Positions 10,481 through 23,350 of a stretch of DNA of 64,000 nt are shown here, piece after piece. The notes under the pieces were generated by a model. It had not been told where the DNA came from. It did not search any database and saw nothing but the letters and a program-made list of their open reading frames with translations. The DNA is taken from NCBI GenBank assembly GCA_012064415.1, contig SSNU01000167.1:71464-135463 (forward strand). Reading direction: 5' to 3'. Made by a program: the position numbers and the translations under genes. Source of the stretch: Gyrodactylus bullatarudis. Lineage: Eukaryota; Platyhelminthes; Monogenea; Gyrodactylidea; Gyrodactylidae. Numbering within the stretch: position 1 is the first letter of the stretch; every line of letters begins with the position of its first letter.

Positions 10481-11412
10481 TATTAATTACCAAAAAATTC
10501 TATGTATCACTTGTATAGTTATCACTTTTTTTTTCAAAATACTTATGAAAAAACTTTAATTAGAAATATATTTTATTCAAAATTAATCTCCTCATCTCAA
10601 TTCTCTGATAATGAACTAAAAATTTTGATTTCGATTTCATCATTAGCTCGCATATCTAAAAATAAAAGAATGCATGAAAAGTTAAAACAAATTGAAATAA
10701 AATATGTTATTTCACCCTATAAGCTAATATATTTAAGGTCCTTAATCAATCGGAAAACCTATTTTGTTCTACTCAAATAAAAGGACTGATTTTTTTCCAA
10801 GAAAATAAACAACCCTAGTTTAATGTAGAGCTGTGGTTATAGACTTGGCAAAATGTGAAAACAACGAAAAGTCAACAAAATTTGATAATAAGATTAAAAA
10901 CTAACATGTAATCATAAATAAGAGAAAAGGAAAAACTCGCCCAAGGAGAGGTAAACAAGATAGACATAGTGGGCAACTACAAATTATTCCTTTCATTAAA
11001 AAGCAGAAGCAATTATCAGATTTAAAGCGAATTTAATTTGTACAAATGCAGCTTCTCCGAGTAACCATCCGACCAAAATTTAACTAATGGAATGGATCAA
11101 ATCAAAGCATTGTAATGGTACTTAAATCGATACCGGGGTTAAGCAATATATAACGTTTAAAACTAAAATGTATGTTTTTTTTCTCTTACATTCCTGATGA
11201 GCTCAGGAACCAATAAAAATAATAATTTTGATGAAGTTGGAAAATATTATAAAGTAATGTTGGTGAACTGGTTGAAAAAAGATATTTACTGATAGTTAGA
11301 TACTCAATAATAAGATAAATATCTGCGTTAAATTCGTTACAAAGCTTAATCTATAATACTAAATTATAAAGCTTATATTTCAAAATTTTCTATCACGGGG
11401 ATAATCATTTTT
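10481..11412. other. no recognisable gene
   Basis: AT-rich, low-complexity in places. A 92-codon frame at 10502-10780 has no domain-like features and I do not consider it a gene. Confidence 0.35.
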
Positions 11413-12015
11413 TTAAAGAAATTCAGTTTGAAAATAAACTATTAAAACTGGGGAAAATGTATCTAAGTTTACGAAGAATCGAATTCTGTTGACGGACTCA
11501 CTATTGGTTTTTTTTATCAATCCCCAATTACATAAAAGCAAGATACAGACAAGTATGAGGATTGCACCGAAACAAATCACCACAGTAATCGCTACAAGAA
11601 ATGGGGAATCCTCTTGATATTTTATATTTTGATCATTGCCAAGCGGAGAGATTCCACTGCATCCAAAACTATATTCATTGTAATTGCAAAATAGGTTGAC
11701 CACAAATAAGTTGAAATCATCTGAAAGTTTCCCTTGTATAGAATTCATGTCTGTTAGTATTTTGTTTTGAATATCAGAAATCTTATTTTTATCCTCAGTG
11801 CTCATATTATTGTAGTATAAACCAATTTCTCCAGTTGGACATTCTACGCGCCCGTCATAAACACAAAATAATTTCTGAATGTGTAGTTTGAAGGTTCTGC
11901 CAAAACGGAAACGATTTTTGTGCAAATTATCAGTAATTTCTTTTTCTAGATCAGACTGAGCAGAAATTTGTGTGATTAGCATGTAAACTAGTAAAAACAC
12001 ATTCAATTTTATCAT
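11413..12015 (-). CDS. small single-pass membrane protein, paralogue B (family not recognised)
   Basis: 200 aa from the ATG at 12015. Signal peptide MIKLNVFLLVYMLITQISA, four-cysteine ectodomain, then a membrane segment (LVAITVVICFGAILILVCILLL) and a tail of about 40 residues. Over about 313 nt (11632-11944) it differs from paralogue A at only two bases, changing His/Tyr and Tyr/Asp. Outside that tract the signal peptide is unrelated and the membrane/tail region is only loosely similar (LVCILLLCNW is kept). A and B are inverted and about 4.2 kb apart. This looks like gene conversion or purifying selection confined to the ectodomain. Function unknown. Confidence 0.7.
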   Translation of the reverse strand: MIKLNVFLLVYMLITQISAQSDLEKEITDNLHKNRFRFGRTFKLHIQKLFCVYDGRVECPTGEIGLYYNNMSTEDKNKISDIQNKILTDMNSIQGKLSDDFNLFVVNLFCNYNEYSFGCSGISPLGNDQNIKYQEDSPFLVAITVVICFGAILILVCILLLCNWGLIKKTNSESVNRIRFFVNLDTFSPVLIVYFQTEFL

Positions 12016-12827
12016 CGGATGCTTTTGAATAAAAGTTCATTTTCCATTTTATAATCAAGATTCATTTTTTATTGTAAAGATTTATTCACCGTGTAAATCA
12101 CTATGATAAATACTCATGCGTAATAAAATAAAAACATTCAGATCAATGTTCTATTCAATGAAATCAATGCTTGGTAATCTTGAGTTAAATTTTAAGGTAG
12201 TATGAAGAAGATTTTTAAGCGGATGGAGTCTTTTATTTCTGTCTGCTCTCTTTATCAATGTTGTTTATCTCCAGAATCTCTTCTTTTCTCTCTATTAGGA
12301 CTATTTTCTGAGCGATCTTATAACATAGTTTAAGCAGGAACCATTCGAATACTGTATAAGTCTTTGTCCATCCTAATGTGTAAATCTGAAAATCGATATA
12401 ACCAGTTTTTTATTTGTATATGTTACCGTGAATTTTGAAACTCGGGGAGTTTCGAAACTCTACAATCTTATCTGCTGTAGGCGTTGATTGTTAATTTAGT
12501 TTAATAGCTTAGATTAAATTAGGGTGAAAGATAACGTGATATTCTCCCACAAGCTTTCCTCGATTCTCATTGGTCCATGCAATCGACCAATATTCAACCC
12601 AAATTAGCCCTATATATACGAGGATCTATCCCCTTTTAATTTATCTCTTCTCACTTTACAGGACTTTTACCTGTAATAGCTAATTAGTAACTTCTCTTTT
12701 AATTTGAGCATTATGATGCTTGCATAAATAAAACTACAATTTGAAAACTAAAATTTAGTTGAGTTGAAGTAGCAACCTCAAATCTAGAAATAAAGACGAA
12801 AATAATTGACAGAACGCTTTTATCGAT
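12016..12827. other. no recognisable gene
   Basis: Upstream side of paralogue B, which must include its promoter. AT-rich, nothing that I can name. Confidence 0.35.
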
Positions 12828-13199
12828 TTATGAAAGGGTTGTAGGGAGTCCAACTGGGAGCATGATTTTGCATTTATCTCTATTTATATAGAGCCCCATT
12901 GTCTCAAGGGAATCTTTAAGAAGTGAGAAGTTTTTATTTATTTTTTCAATGTCTGAGACATTATTAACTTTGAAAACGAACTTTAAATTGTCAGCATATT
13001 TTAAGAGGACACCCTCAATATCCTCAGGGAGCTGAATATCAGCGAAACAAAGATTAAAAAGAAGTGGGCCTATAGTAGATATCTGGGATGGTATCAGACC
13101 TGACGTAATCGCTAAATGTTGGCAGGAAACTGGCCTAGTAGAATCAACAAGCAAGAACAACATTGAATTGATACGAACCATAAGAATGGAGATAGACAT
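12828..13199 (-). pseudogene. LINE reverse transcriptase fragment (family of the 1.8-4.2 kb element)
   Basis: Contains 'GPLLFNLCFADIQLPED', then 'KYADNLKFVFKV', aligning with the RT core of the first LINE (GPLLFNLCLADIQMP, KYADDLKFVYPV). The catalytic YADD is now YADN and the preceding SGVPQGS motif has decayed to SGLIPSQ. No endonuclease or C-terminal tail. Dead fragment abutting the large palindrome. Confidence 0.8.
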
Positions 13200-13244
13200 T
13201 CTGTTAAATTATCTAGAGTTAAGAGTTCTTGGAGGCTCTAAAGA

Positions 13245-13421
13245 TGGATTTCATCTTCTAGATCAAATTGATCAGTTTTTATGTCCGGTTTTGTAATGAA
13301 AAATTTTAAAAAAGTTGCATGCCTTTTTTGTAACCAGTCAGAATAGAGAACGTTGAAATAACCAATCACGTTTACAATTCAGTGAGTCATGCAATATTTT
13401 TAATTGGTAATCAAAAATTTC
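13245..13421. repeat. outer left arm of the 13-15.7 kb double palindrome
   Basis: 177 bp that recur as the inverse complement at 15484-15660 (outermost string TGGATTTCATCTTCTA). A piece of it (CAGTCAGAATAGAGAACG..CCAATCAC) recurs directly at about 13485-13520. Confidence 0.85.
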
Positions 13422-13555
13422 ATTCCCATCACATAACGTTTCCAAAAAGTCATGAACCGGAATTTTGAATGCAGAAATGATATGCAGTCAGAATAGAGAA
13501 CGTCGAAATAACCAATCACAGCTCTGTATGAATAAAATAAACTTTATTTTTTACA

Positions 13556-13672
13556 TATGATCCAACTAAAATCTGTTAGGCAATGAACAATATTATCATC
13601 TTTGTATCTTTCTTCGATAAACTCCATGTCTTGATGAAATTTTTCGCCCTGTTCGTCTGATAATGCCCCTAA
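13556..13672 (-). pseudogene. relic of an arthropod-type cysteine-rich ORF family, C-terminal motif
   Basis: Reverse-strand reading gives 'LGALSDEQGEKFHQDM', then 'EFIEERYKDDN' and 'DFSWIICKK' to a stop. This matches a motif I recall from a large uncharacterised arthropod/cnidarian protein family (LGA-SDEQGERFHQDI, ME-RYQG, DYCW). Only this end is present, cut exactly at the inner palindrome arm. The N-terminal half of the same family is found on the same strand at 16975-17282. Confidence 0.6.
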
Positions 13673-15328
13673 AACTTTTTAGAACTAGTTCAGCAAGAAT
13701 TCTTGGATCAAGATCAATGTTCATCTGAATACTTGAAGACAGGCCAGTTTTAATCCAAAATAAGTATATTTGTTCCTCAAATACCAATAAAGTTACATTT
13801 AATACTCCAATAAATGATTACGTCATGTCATTGACTTTACTATCAAAATTTTTGAAAATACTTCATGAGTAAACAAAACATATATTCTGAAGTGCTGTTT
13901 TTTATTTAAATTAACTCAATAGAAGACAATAAATATTTCTCACATTCGAATTTCATTATGCCTGAACTTAATATCTTCAACTATCCCATCAGTGAGATAT
14001 CTTTCGAAAATGTTGAAAAATTGAATATTGTCAATTTGATGTCTAGCCACGAGGATCACTTGGGAACAATCCAACTGTGTCAGAGACTTGGATTGATTGC
14101 TATGAACCGCAAGCATACGTGTGGAGAGATTATGAGTCTTAATAAGAAATCTCAATCGGTTGATCAGTACGAGTTTTTCTGCAATAAGTGCAGGAAATTT
14201 ATTAGTATTAGAACTGGTAGGTTTTGTTTATTAATTAATCACAGGAACATTCTTCTCTGGATCAAGGTTGGCGATTGTCCAGATCCTTACCATAATTTAT
14301 ATGGTTTTAAAGTCAGCAACAAATCTAGACTTGATATGTGATATAGTCAAGGTATCTGTTCCAACTGCCATCGATTGGACTAATTTTGTTCGGGACATCT
14401 TCGTCGAGAGATTCCTTAATCAAGATCTCGTTGTTGGTGGATTTGCCAAAGAGGTACAAGTCGACGAAACTCATCTTGTGAGACGTAAATACCACAAAGG
14501 AAGAGAATTAGCCTCCCAAGTTTGGATTTTCGGTGGCGTTGATGAAGATGGTAACATCTTCATGAAAATCGTTGAAGAGCGAGACAAATCGACTCTTCAT
14601 GCATTGGTTCGTAAGCACATTGCTCCAGGTTCGCATATAGTCAGTGATGAATGGAAAGGATATGCTGGCCTGGAGAAGTACGGATACTCAAGGTCCACAG
14701 TGTGTCATAAGAAAGAATTTGTCAACAATGAAGGACTGCATACCAATAGGATTGAAGCCATTTGGGGAGCATTCAAACGAATGTTCAAGAATATAAGAAA
14801 TAAGAGAGGAGATTTGATTGAATCTTACATTTCTGAATACCTCTTCAAACATGAATAAAAATTCTCAATTATGTAAAAACTTTATAAAATTTGAGTTAAC
14901 TGGTTGAAGATTCAACCATAGCTTAGTTTTGATATCTTAATAATTTCAATAATAGAACTAAGTCAATAGATCAAGATAACATGCCTAAGTCGTGACTTGT
15001 AAACAAGCGCATAGTAATGATGGTTTGCAGAAAAAGAATAATTGTAAGTATTCAAATAAATAATAAATAGGCGAATAATAATGCGTTAATTTAAATAAAA
15101 AACAGCACTTCAGAATATATGTTTTGTTTACTCATGAAGTATTTTCAAAAATTTTGATAGTAAAGTCAATGACATGACGTAATCATTTATTGGAGTATTA
15201 AATGTAACTTTATTGGTATTTGAGGAACGAATATACTTATTTTGGATTAAAACTGGCCTGTCTTCAAGTATTCAAATGAACATTGATCTTGATCCAAGAA
15301 TTATTGCTGAACTAGTTCTAAAAAGTTT
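13672..15328 (+). mobile_element. Merlin/IS1595 (ISXO2-like) DNA transposon with 244-bp inverted repeats
   Basis: Inverted arms at 13672-13915 and 15085-15328, both 244 bp long and highly similar, bracket a transposase-like reading frame. The termini do not show an obvious 8-9 bp target duplication, and the unit sits inside a second pair of 177-bp inverted arms, so the true element ends are uncertain. Probably non-autonomous now because of the frameshift in the transposase. Confidence 0.75.
13958..14858 (+). pseudogene. IS1595/ISXO2-type DDE transposase with a frameshift
   Basis: The first frame (13958 to about 14290) carries a zinc-binding-like segment ('CGEIMS', 'FFCNKCRKFISIRTGRF'). The second (about 14290-14858) carries the catalytic core: 'VQVDETHLVRRKYHKG' (first Asp), 'IVSDEWKGY' (second Asp) and 'NRIEAIWGAFKRMFK' (final Glu), typical of IS1595-type transposases, called Merlin in animals. 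The two frames overlap, so a single indel near 14270-14300 separates them; unless an intron lies there, the protein is broken. All three catalytic residues survive, so inactivation may be recent. Confidence 0.8.
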
Positions 15329-15483
15329 GATGTAAATTCATGTTGTCAATAAATTAACTTGTGTGAGTATTGAATGCTTTTTATTTAAATATGAATTAAT
15401 TATATTATATATTTATATTACATACCTACTTACAAGGGATATATTAACGGTCATGGGGTGTTGGGCTCATCTTTAGTTTAGCC

Positions 15484-15660
15484 GAAATTTTTGATTACCA
15501 ATTAAAAATATTGCATGACTCACTGAATTGTAAACGTGATTGGTTATTTCAACGTTCTCTATTCTGACTGGTTACAAAAAAGGCATGCAACTTTTTTAAA
15601 ATTTTTCATTACAAAACCGGACATAAAAACTGATCAATTTGATCTAGAAGATGAAATCCA
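15484..15660. repeat. outer right arm of the 13-15.7 kb double palindrome
   Basis: Inverse complement of 13245-13421 over 177 bp. With the inner arms this makes a symmetric, two-layer inverted repeat spanning 2416 bp. Confidence 0.85.
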
Positions 15661-16974
15661 ATTTTCTTGAAAGTATGCTCAATCGAAAGAGCGAAAGATT
15701 TCAGTCTAGAATTGTCAAGAAAATTTCTTTTTTTTAAAGCTGTTTTTTTCCAGATGTAAATATTAGTGGATATTGTTGATGATTTTTTCTACCCTTGAAA
15801 GTTTTTATTCAAAGTTTTCGCCAGTTCTGAGTAGACGCGACATTGATCTATATACCAATCGACGCAGAATTAAATGCTCTACATAATAAGCCTAATTATA
15901 ATTAGGTTTAATTGCTTCTACAAATTGTTTTGATCGAAAAACTACTCTCAATTTTCCTAAAATTCTCATTTTTCAATTTTCTTCAATATCTCCCAAACTG
16001 AACCCAATTTTCTAATTCTGAGACCATATTTGGAATCAGAGAGAAATTTTAGATCAAAAACACATGGGTCTTACCCAATTAAATTTTTGGAAATTTTTTT
16101 TTGACACACAGTGTTATTATTATTAGATTAACTTCAAGACAATAGGAAAACCAAGTGAGAAATAAACTCATATTTTGTTCAATAAGGATTCTTTTGATTA
16201 CATCTAAGATTTTCTATTGAATTCCTCTAATAAGACAAATATTTTGAACAATGTTCAATTCCAGAGAATGAAGTTAGGGTTTAATATGATTCCTTACACC
16301 CTTGCGATCTTGGCTGACTTGCATAGATCCTTAGAAACTGATAAAATTTTGCTCATAAACTCTAATGAAGATTTAGCTAGGCAAATAAAAAGAGTCTGTC
16401 TAGCTTATCCAAGATTCAAATTTGTATTCTTCAACAGCCCATCTAATAATAATAATCATAGATTGAAGAATGTTTCTTGTGATGAATTAAATTTTCAGAC
16501 TCTCTTACAGTTATGGTTGATAATCTCTCAAGTCTGAACAGAGCTCCAGATTTATTTTCTTCAACAGAATAATGATTTCATATGGTGATAACTTTAATCA
16601 TGGGGGAATAGTGCATGTTAAGATTCCATTCAATAGTCTCTAGAGTATGAAAAAACATTACGCTTCTCAGTGTTAGTTCATTGAAAATTGTTCTGTCTCA
16701 ATAAAATACTAGAAAATCTTTTTGTTTCAGATTCAAAAATTTTATTCATTATAATCAAATACAGATGAATTCATATTTACATAAGTTTCTCGAAAATCAA
16801 GATTTTACAATATACTTTTGGACCCATTCGAATTCATTGATCCTAAGTAATTGATTAAAATTTCATTCGAAGCACTTCAGATGGGCTTATTATTCCAGTT
16901 GCTTCCCAATATTTGACAATCGTTTCTGGGCCAATTTCATCCCAGATTTCGGATTTTTTTGAAGTATGATGAAC
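15661..16974. other. no supported gene
   Basis: A 106-codon forward frame at 16217-16537 has ordinary amino-acid composition but no motif that I recognise. A reverse-strand stretch near 16860-16970 (with 'SEIWDEIGPETI') could be decayed coding sequence. Neither is supported enough to call. Confidence 0.3.
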
Positions 16975-17282
16975 TTAAATCTTTAGGATAGACATGAGGC
17001 TTTTTCCATGACAAAATATAAATGAACAGAAATAACAATCTTCAGGATGATTATGAGGTCTTGACCAAAATACAATCGTTACTTTTACTTCGTCACAGTA
17101 TCTGATTCTATTATCACAGGATTGGCACAAACTATTTGGGCTAAAATCAATGAAATCTTCGGGTAAGTTAAAATTGATTTTAGCTTGATATAAGTCCAAG
17201 AAAAAGCAAAAACATTTCGAGCGGTGAGAAATTTTCCACAAACGAAACAGAAAGAATCTTTTGAATATTGACAGGTTTGCAT
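16975..17282 (-). pseudogene. relic of an arthropod-type cysteine-rich ORF family, N-terminal CxxCG / DCYFC domain
   Basis: Starting at 17282, one frame reads 'YSKDSFCFVCGKFLTARNVF' and, after a frameshift near 17150, the overlapping frame reads 'CQSCDNRIRYC' and 'WSRPHNHPEDCYFC'. This is the C-x2-C-G-K ... C-x2-C ... W-P-H-DCYFC pattern that opens the uncharacterised family ending in the FHQD motif. The frame is broken and ends shortly after. It and the piece at 13556-13672 may be two ends of one former ORF now separated by the transposon. Confidence 0.6.
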
Positions 17283-18449
17283 GTGTAAGATTTTTAAAAA
17301 TGCGTAAAGATAGAGAACAAGGCTAATGTGTAGAGCCTCCCACCCCCGAGAGAATATTGTTTAACGTGTAGTAGTGCACACTACTGATTTCCTATGTAAG
17401 AATGTCATTTTGTCAACTCCTCCCACCACCCTTTGATAGGTTAAAATTTTAAAAATTTTATTTAGTTTTTTGATCATAGCGTTTCTATTTTTCGTGTTAC
17501 AGTTTGGATCAAATTATCATTGTGATCGCCTCAGCATTTTCTACAAATACATATCAAATATGACGGCCTAGTAAAACCGGAAAGACTAAATTTAGAATAT
17601 TTTTAGCTTTAGAGTAGCTTTTGGCCAAGTTAGAAGATAATTTTTTCGTAGAAATGAATTTGACGGCTTAGAAAATTTATTTAGCTTCATTTTGAGCCAT
17701 ATATCGACTAGATACGACAAAAACACTTTCTTATGGATCTCTTTTAAGTTTGAGTGTTTCCCAAAACTTTCAAGGGTCATAACTTTTTCCGGGAGTAATA
17801 GACAAAAAAAACTAATAACACCATTGAATTCAGCGTGAAAAACTGGCTTCTACTTTCAGGGGGTTTTACCTGTATTATTTTCTGTATGTGTACCACTACC
17901 TTCCTGAAAACAAGGACCGTATCGTATGCTTCGATAATTTTTAAGATGCTCTTATTCCTCGATGTCAAATATTGAAGAAGAGGAAAAAGCAATTGATCTG
18001 ATAAGCTTTCAATTGATTCTTGCAAAACAAATTTTAAATAACGGAGATCAATGTGTAGTTTGAAGAAAAAGAATTATGAATCTTAGGGAAAGTTTCATAC
18101 CTACTAAGCGAAGAGAAGATAAAAGAATTTAAGATATTCTCAACTTATCTGGAGGAAATTTTGACTTGAAAGAGCAGTATATTCATTTAAGGGCCAATTA
18201 GACAAAGAGAGAGTTAGAAAACTTATATATTTATTTTTGTCAAAATTTATGTATTAGTTCTAAATAAACTTTGCTTTCTTCATATGTGCGTCGCTTTTAA
18301 GTAGATTGTATAATTTTTTAGTCTTTTAAAAACCCATAAAGTCCAGATTAAGCAGAAGGAAATCTCGTATGAAAAAAATATTTTTTAAAATCATTTCGAG
18401 AGAGAAACTCTTTGATCTCTGTTTTTAGTTGAGCTACAGATAAAGGGTT
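17283..18449. other. no recognisable gene
   Basis: Two overlapping short reverse-strand frames (17592-18025) are leucine/lysine-rich without motifs; I do not support them as genes. Confidence 0.3.
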
Positions 18450-18512
18450 GATGCCAGTTATAAGTTTTATTTCGTGGCATACTCATCAGCTTTTACATGC
18501 CAGATTTATATA
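18450..18512 (-). ncRNA. hammerhead-like ribozyme motif (reverse strand)
   Basis: Reverse strand: CUGAUGA (18489 to 18483), a two-pair stem II GU/AC around AUGCC (18482 to 18474), then GAAA (18473 to 18470), followed by UAAAACUUAU and ACUGGCAUC. The minimal stem II resembles the short hammerheads described from Penelope-like elements. It shares flanks with the motif at 9223-9260. No Penelope ORF on this strand is adjacent. Stem I is not evident in the single copy; these elements often act as dimers. Confidence 0.5.
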
Positions 18513-18679
18513 AGGAAAACTGTGTACAAAATATTTAAAATAAATATTTTAATTCTCATTGGTTGTTCTCTGATGCGTGTGTATACTAATAGCATAGACT
18601 CTTTGGGATATAAATGTAAGAGTGATATATATCCCAATCACGTTTGACTCTATAATATGACTAATAGCTATTATGTAAA

Positions 18680-19478
18680 AGGCGGTGGGTAGTGTTATCA
18701 AGGGACACAAAAATATTCTCTTTGGACGTCAAATCCTACTCGGACACAAACAAATCTATCAGACTGATGTTGTTGTTTTTCTTTGCCATGAAGTTCTTAA
18801 AATCTCCCACATAAACCTCTGCCAAACCATTCGATTCATGATGCCCAGGTGGGGTTCAACGTTGTTGAACACCATGACCCATGAGAAAATCCTTAAACTC
18901 CATGCTGCTAAAGTTCGTGGCGTTGTCCGAGACCAGCAGGACAGGGGGCCCATATACTTGAAGGTTCTATAAGACAAGCTATAGCTGCAGATGGGGTCAG
19001 ATCTTTGAGCTTTTGAACATCGATCAAGTTAGAATAGACATAAACATACACGAGGAAGTAATTGGATTGTATTTGAGCTTCATCTATGTGAAGTCTCTCA
19101 AAGGGTTCTAACGCTTCAGACCAGGACTTTAGGTATGAGGCTCCTCTGGACCTGGCGTTTAACTGACAGGTATAACATCTAGTAATAAATATGCTTATAT
19201 CTTGGTCGATCTTTGGCCACCAGAATTACAGCCTCATTCGAACTTGGACCAAGTTCGTCTGATTTCCATGGACGCAACTTTTGAGGAACCATTGCCTGAC
19301 ATTGGCGATAAACTACCCCGTCTTTAATGGTTAAATCGTACCTCACAGAACTGTAAGGGAGCATCTTCTTCGGAACTTGCGCTGGCCACCCTTCTGAAAT
19401 ATACTTCTTTAGCTTGAGGTAATCTGCTTCAGAACTGGCAGCCATCTTGTCCAGGAGTGATGGATCAAACAAGGTCAT
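18680..19478 (-). pseudogene. Ty3/gypsy-type LTR retrotransposon pol relic (integrase region)
   Basis: On the reverse strand from 19478: 'YISEGWPAQVPKKMLPYSSV', then 'LTIKDGVVYR' and 'MVPQKLRPW', the linker between RNase H and integrase. It continues in shifted frames with CYTCQLNARSRG (zinc-finger CxxC), 'PFERLHIDEAQ' (first catalytic Asp), 'LVSDNATNFSSMEFKDF' (second Asp), 'SNGLAEVYVGDFK' (Glu). Stops and frameshifts throughout; dead. No LTR recognised. Its upstream end meets the Penelope element at about 19450. Confidence 0.75.
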
Positions 19479-19927
19479 TGATGATACACTTTACAATAAA
19501 CTCAGAAGTTCTAACAGTAACACTAATCGTTTATATGGCCTTCCCAAAATTCACAAAATGGACCTACAGTACAGAAATCAAGAAATTCCATTCCGACCGG
19601 TTTTGGACCAAAGCCAGTCTGTTACCCATATAATAGCGAGGTGGTTGGTGGAAATCCTCACACCAATGAAGGAAAAAGTATGTGGTTTTTCTCTCAAGGA
19701 TTCATTTGACTTGGTGGACAAAATCAAAGATAAAAACATAGCGGATCTAAAAATGGTTCCGTTTGACATATCATCCCTTTTCACAAATGTACCATTGGAA
19801 GAAACTATTAAATTTATCATTGAGTATGTAAAAGACAACAAAAGTAAATTTCCTATTTTCTTTTACTGGGGTCGTAAACTCTTGGAATTGTGTTGTAAAA
19901 ATATAACTTTTTCGTTTAACAAACATA

Positions 19928-21570
<1,643 letters not shown>

Positions 21571-22041
21571 TATCTATGTACAAAAGGATGGAGTGGCAAT
21601 GGGTTCAACACTTGGATCACTATTGGCTGATTTATTTCTAGCGAAGCTGGAGTCTACTACACTAAAACCTACTATTGAAACCTTTGACAGTTACTGGACA
21701 TATGTAGACGACACGTTACTTTTTCTCGATAAAGAGAAAGATGAAAATGACTTATTGAACAAGTTCAACGACGCCCAACCAAACTTAAGTTTCACAATGG
21801 AGAAGGACTAGTGAAGTCTCTGTCTTCCAGAACCAAGAAACTCACATCAGAACAAGGTGGGAAGAGCAGAAAGAGAAGCTCATTAGAATTTTCATGAGCA
21901 ACAATTATCCTAGGCAGTTTATTCTGAATCACATGGAGTCAAACGATACAAACAGAATTGAAGAGGAAGGAATTCAACCTGCCTTTTTGATAGTACCTTT
22001 CAAAAGAGATAACCATGGAACAATGTTGAAACAATGTCGGT

Positions 22042-22610
22042 GAATGACGTTCTTCCTGTCTACATATCTATCATGAAGTGCCATTTTGATTTCCTCGAAT
22101 GGACACTCAGTAAGCTTCTTAGGGGCCAAAATTTCACGAACTCTAGTGAAGTCTTTTGTACCGAGCCCTTGCAGAAAGAGATAAGTCAGCTTAATGGGAT
22201 TCGCGACTCTCTTGACCGTCACATAGATATTGTATTCTAAGCTAGAAAATAGCTAGAAACTGTATCTTATGGATGGAATAAAATGCTTATATAAAGTATT
22301 ATTTTAATACCTTATCTTCAAAATAATACATTTTAAGACCTTATAACTTTGAACCCTAATGACATAGCAGAAAAACTATTAGTTTTAAATGATTTTCATA
22401 ACAGAGGGAATAGCTGGTTAAAATGAGCATTTTAATACTTTTTGAGGCTCTAATGGTAACTATTTTTATATGAAAATGATGAATGTAAAGCAGAACTTAT
22501 GAATTGTTCAATAAATTTCATTTCATATCAAACCTGTCCAGGGTAACTTCCAGTTCATAACGTTCCTTAGGGATACTAAATTTAGTGTTTGACCATGACG
22601 CCATGTTCTG
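22042..22610 (-). pseudogene. gypsy-type gag relic interrupted by a MITE
   Basis: Reverse strand: about 22608-22535 reads 'MASWSNTKFSIPKERYELEV', and 22240-22042 reads 'VANPIKLTYLFLQGLGTKDF', then 'LAPKKLTECPFEEIKMALHD' and 'DRKNVIH', the LG-F---L-P-KL--F-EL---L--Y-P pattern of Ty3/gypsy Gag. The intervening 22255-22460 is a repeat also found at 25559-25920. The gag end meets Penelope sequence near 22040; integrase of possibly the same element lies at 18.7-19.5 kb. Confidence 0.6.
22255..22462. repeat. MITE-like repeat, truncated copy
   Basis: Matches 25757-25920 (ATTTTAATACCTTATCTTCAA, AGAGGGAATAGCTGGTTAAAAT, GAGGCTCTA). The left end is missing relative to the fuller copy. Confidence 0.65.
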
Positions 22611-23350
22611 ACTTTCGTCCTCAGATTGAGAATCAGGTAAACTGAGCAGACGACTAACATTTACTTCAGCCTGGTTGTGAAGATAAAGTGATTTTTTGTT
22701 GCACAGTGTTATTTATCCTACAGAAAAATACGTTAAAAATTGCTCGATATCTCAGGTTCTACAAAAGATAACCTAAAAATTCAAAATGCTATCGTGTATT
22801 TTTCACCATCTACTCTTGAGTAGAGGGCTGCTTTATTTTATAAATTTCTTTCAAGATCAATTATGCAAATTTAAACTTTTTTATCCTGAAAATTCTTGTG
22901 TAATATCATAAAAAGAAACACTTATATAATAACATCCATACGCCTATGTCATGTTCACGTGACTTATTTTTTCCGATCACGTTCAATAAGTCTGATGTAC
23001 CTTTTTAAGAAGTCACAACCATTTCAGATAACATTTCCTGTTAAGAGTTTTGAGGGTTTTTGCTTCAAATTCAGAAAAAATATCTCAAAAATACATTACT
23101 TTTTTTTCTACTGATTTGTTAACACTAAATTAGTGTTTTTTCAATGGTCCAGGAAAATTAAAATTAGAATGATGAAATATTTTAGACAAAAGATTGATAC
23201 TTTAATATCTACATTTTTCATTGATAAAGACATCAAATAAATTAAACTACAGATATCAAGCTAACACAAATTGAATATTTATTGAATTTTTCACTGCATT
23301 TAAATAAATAACGAGTGACCTCTGAAATACTTTCACAAAAACTTTTAGCA
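22611..23350. other. no recognisable gene; upstream region of the five-exon protease
   Basis: AT-rich; the proximal part must contain the protease promoter. Short forward frames here have no features. Confidence 0.35.

Noticed and set aside
10502..10780. 92-codon forward frame
   Set aside because: Lys/Ile/Ser-rich sequence as expected from AT-rich DNA, no domain, no splice or neighbour support.
11172..11190. CTGATGA at 11.17 kb
   Set aside because: No following stem II or GAAA; chance occurrence.
16217..16537. 106-codon forward frame with fairly normal composition
   Set aside because: No motif recognised and it lies amid transposon debris; it could be an old coding relic but I cannot support a call.
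17592..18025. Two overlapping reverse frames
   Set aside because: No motifs, no relation to the cysteine-rich family that I could see, no splice logic.
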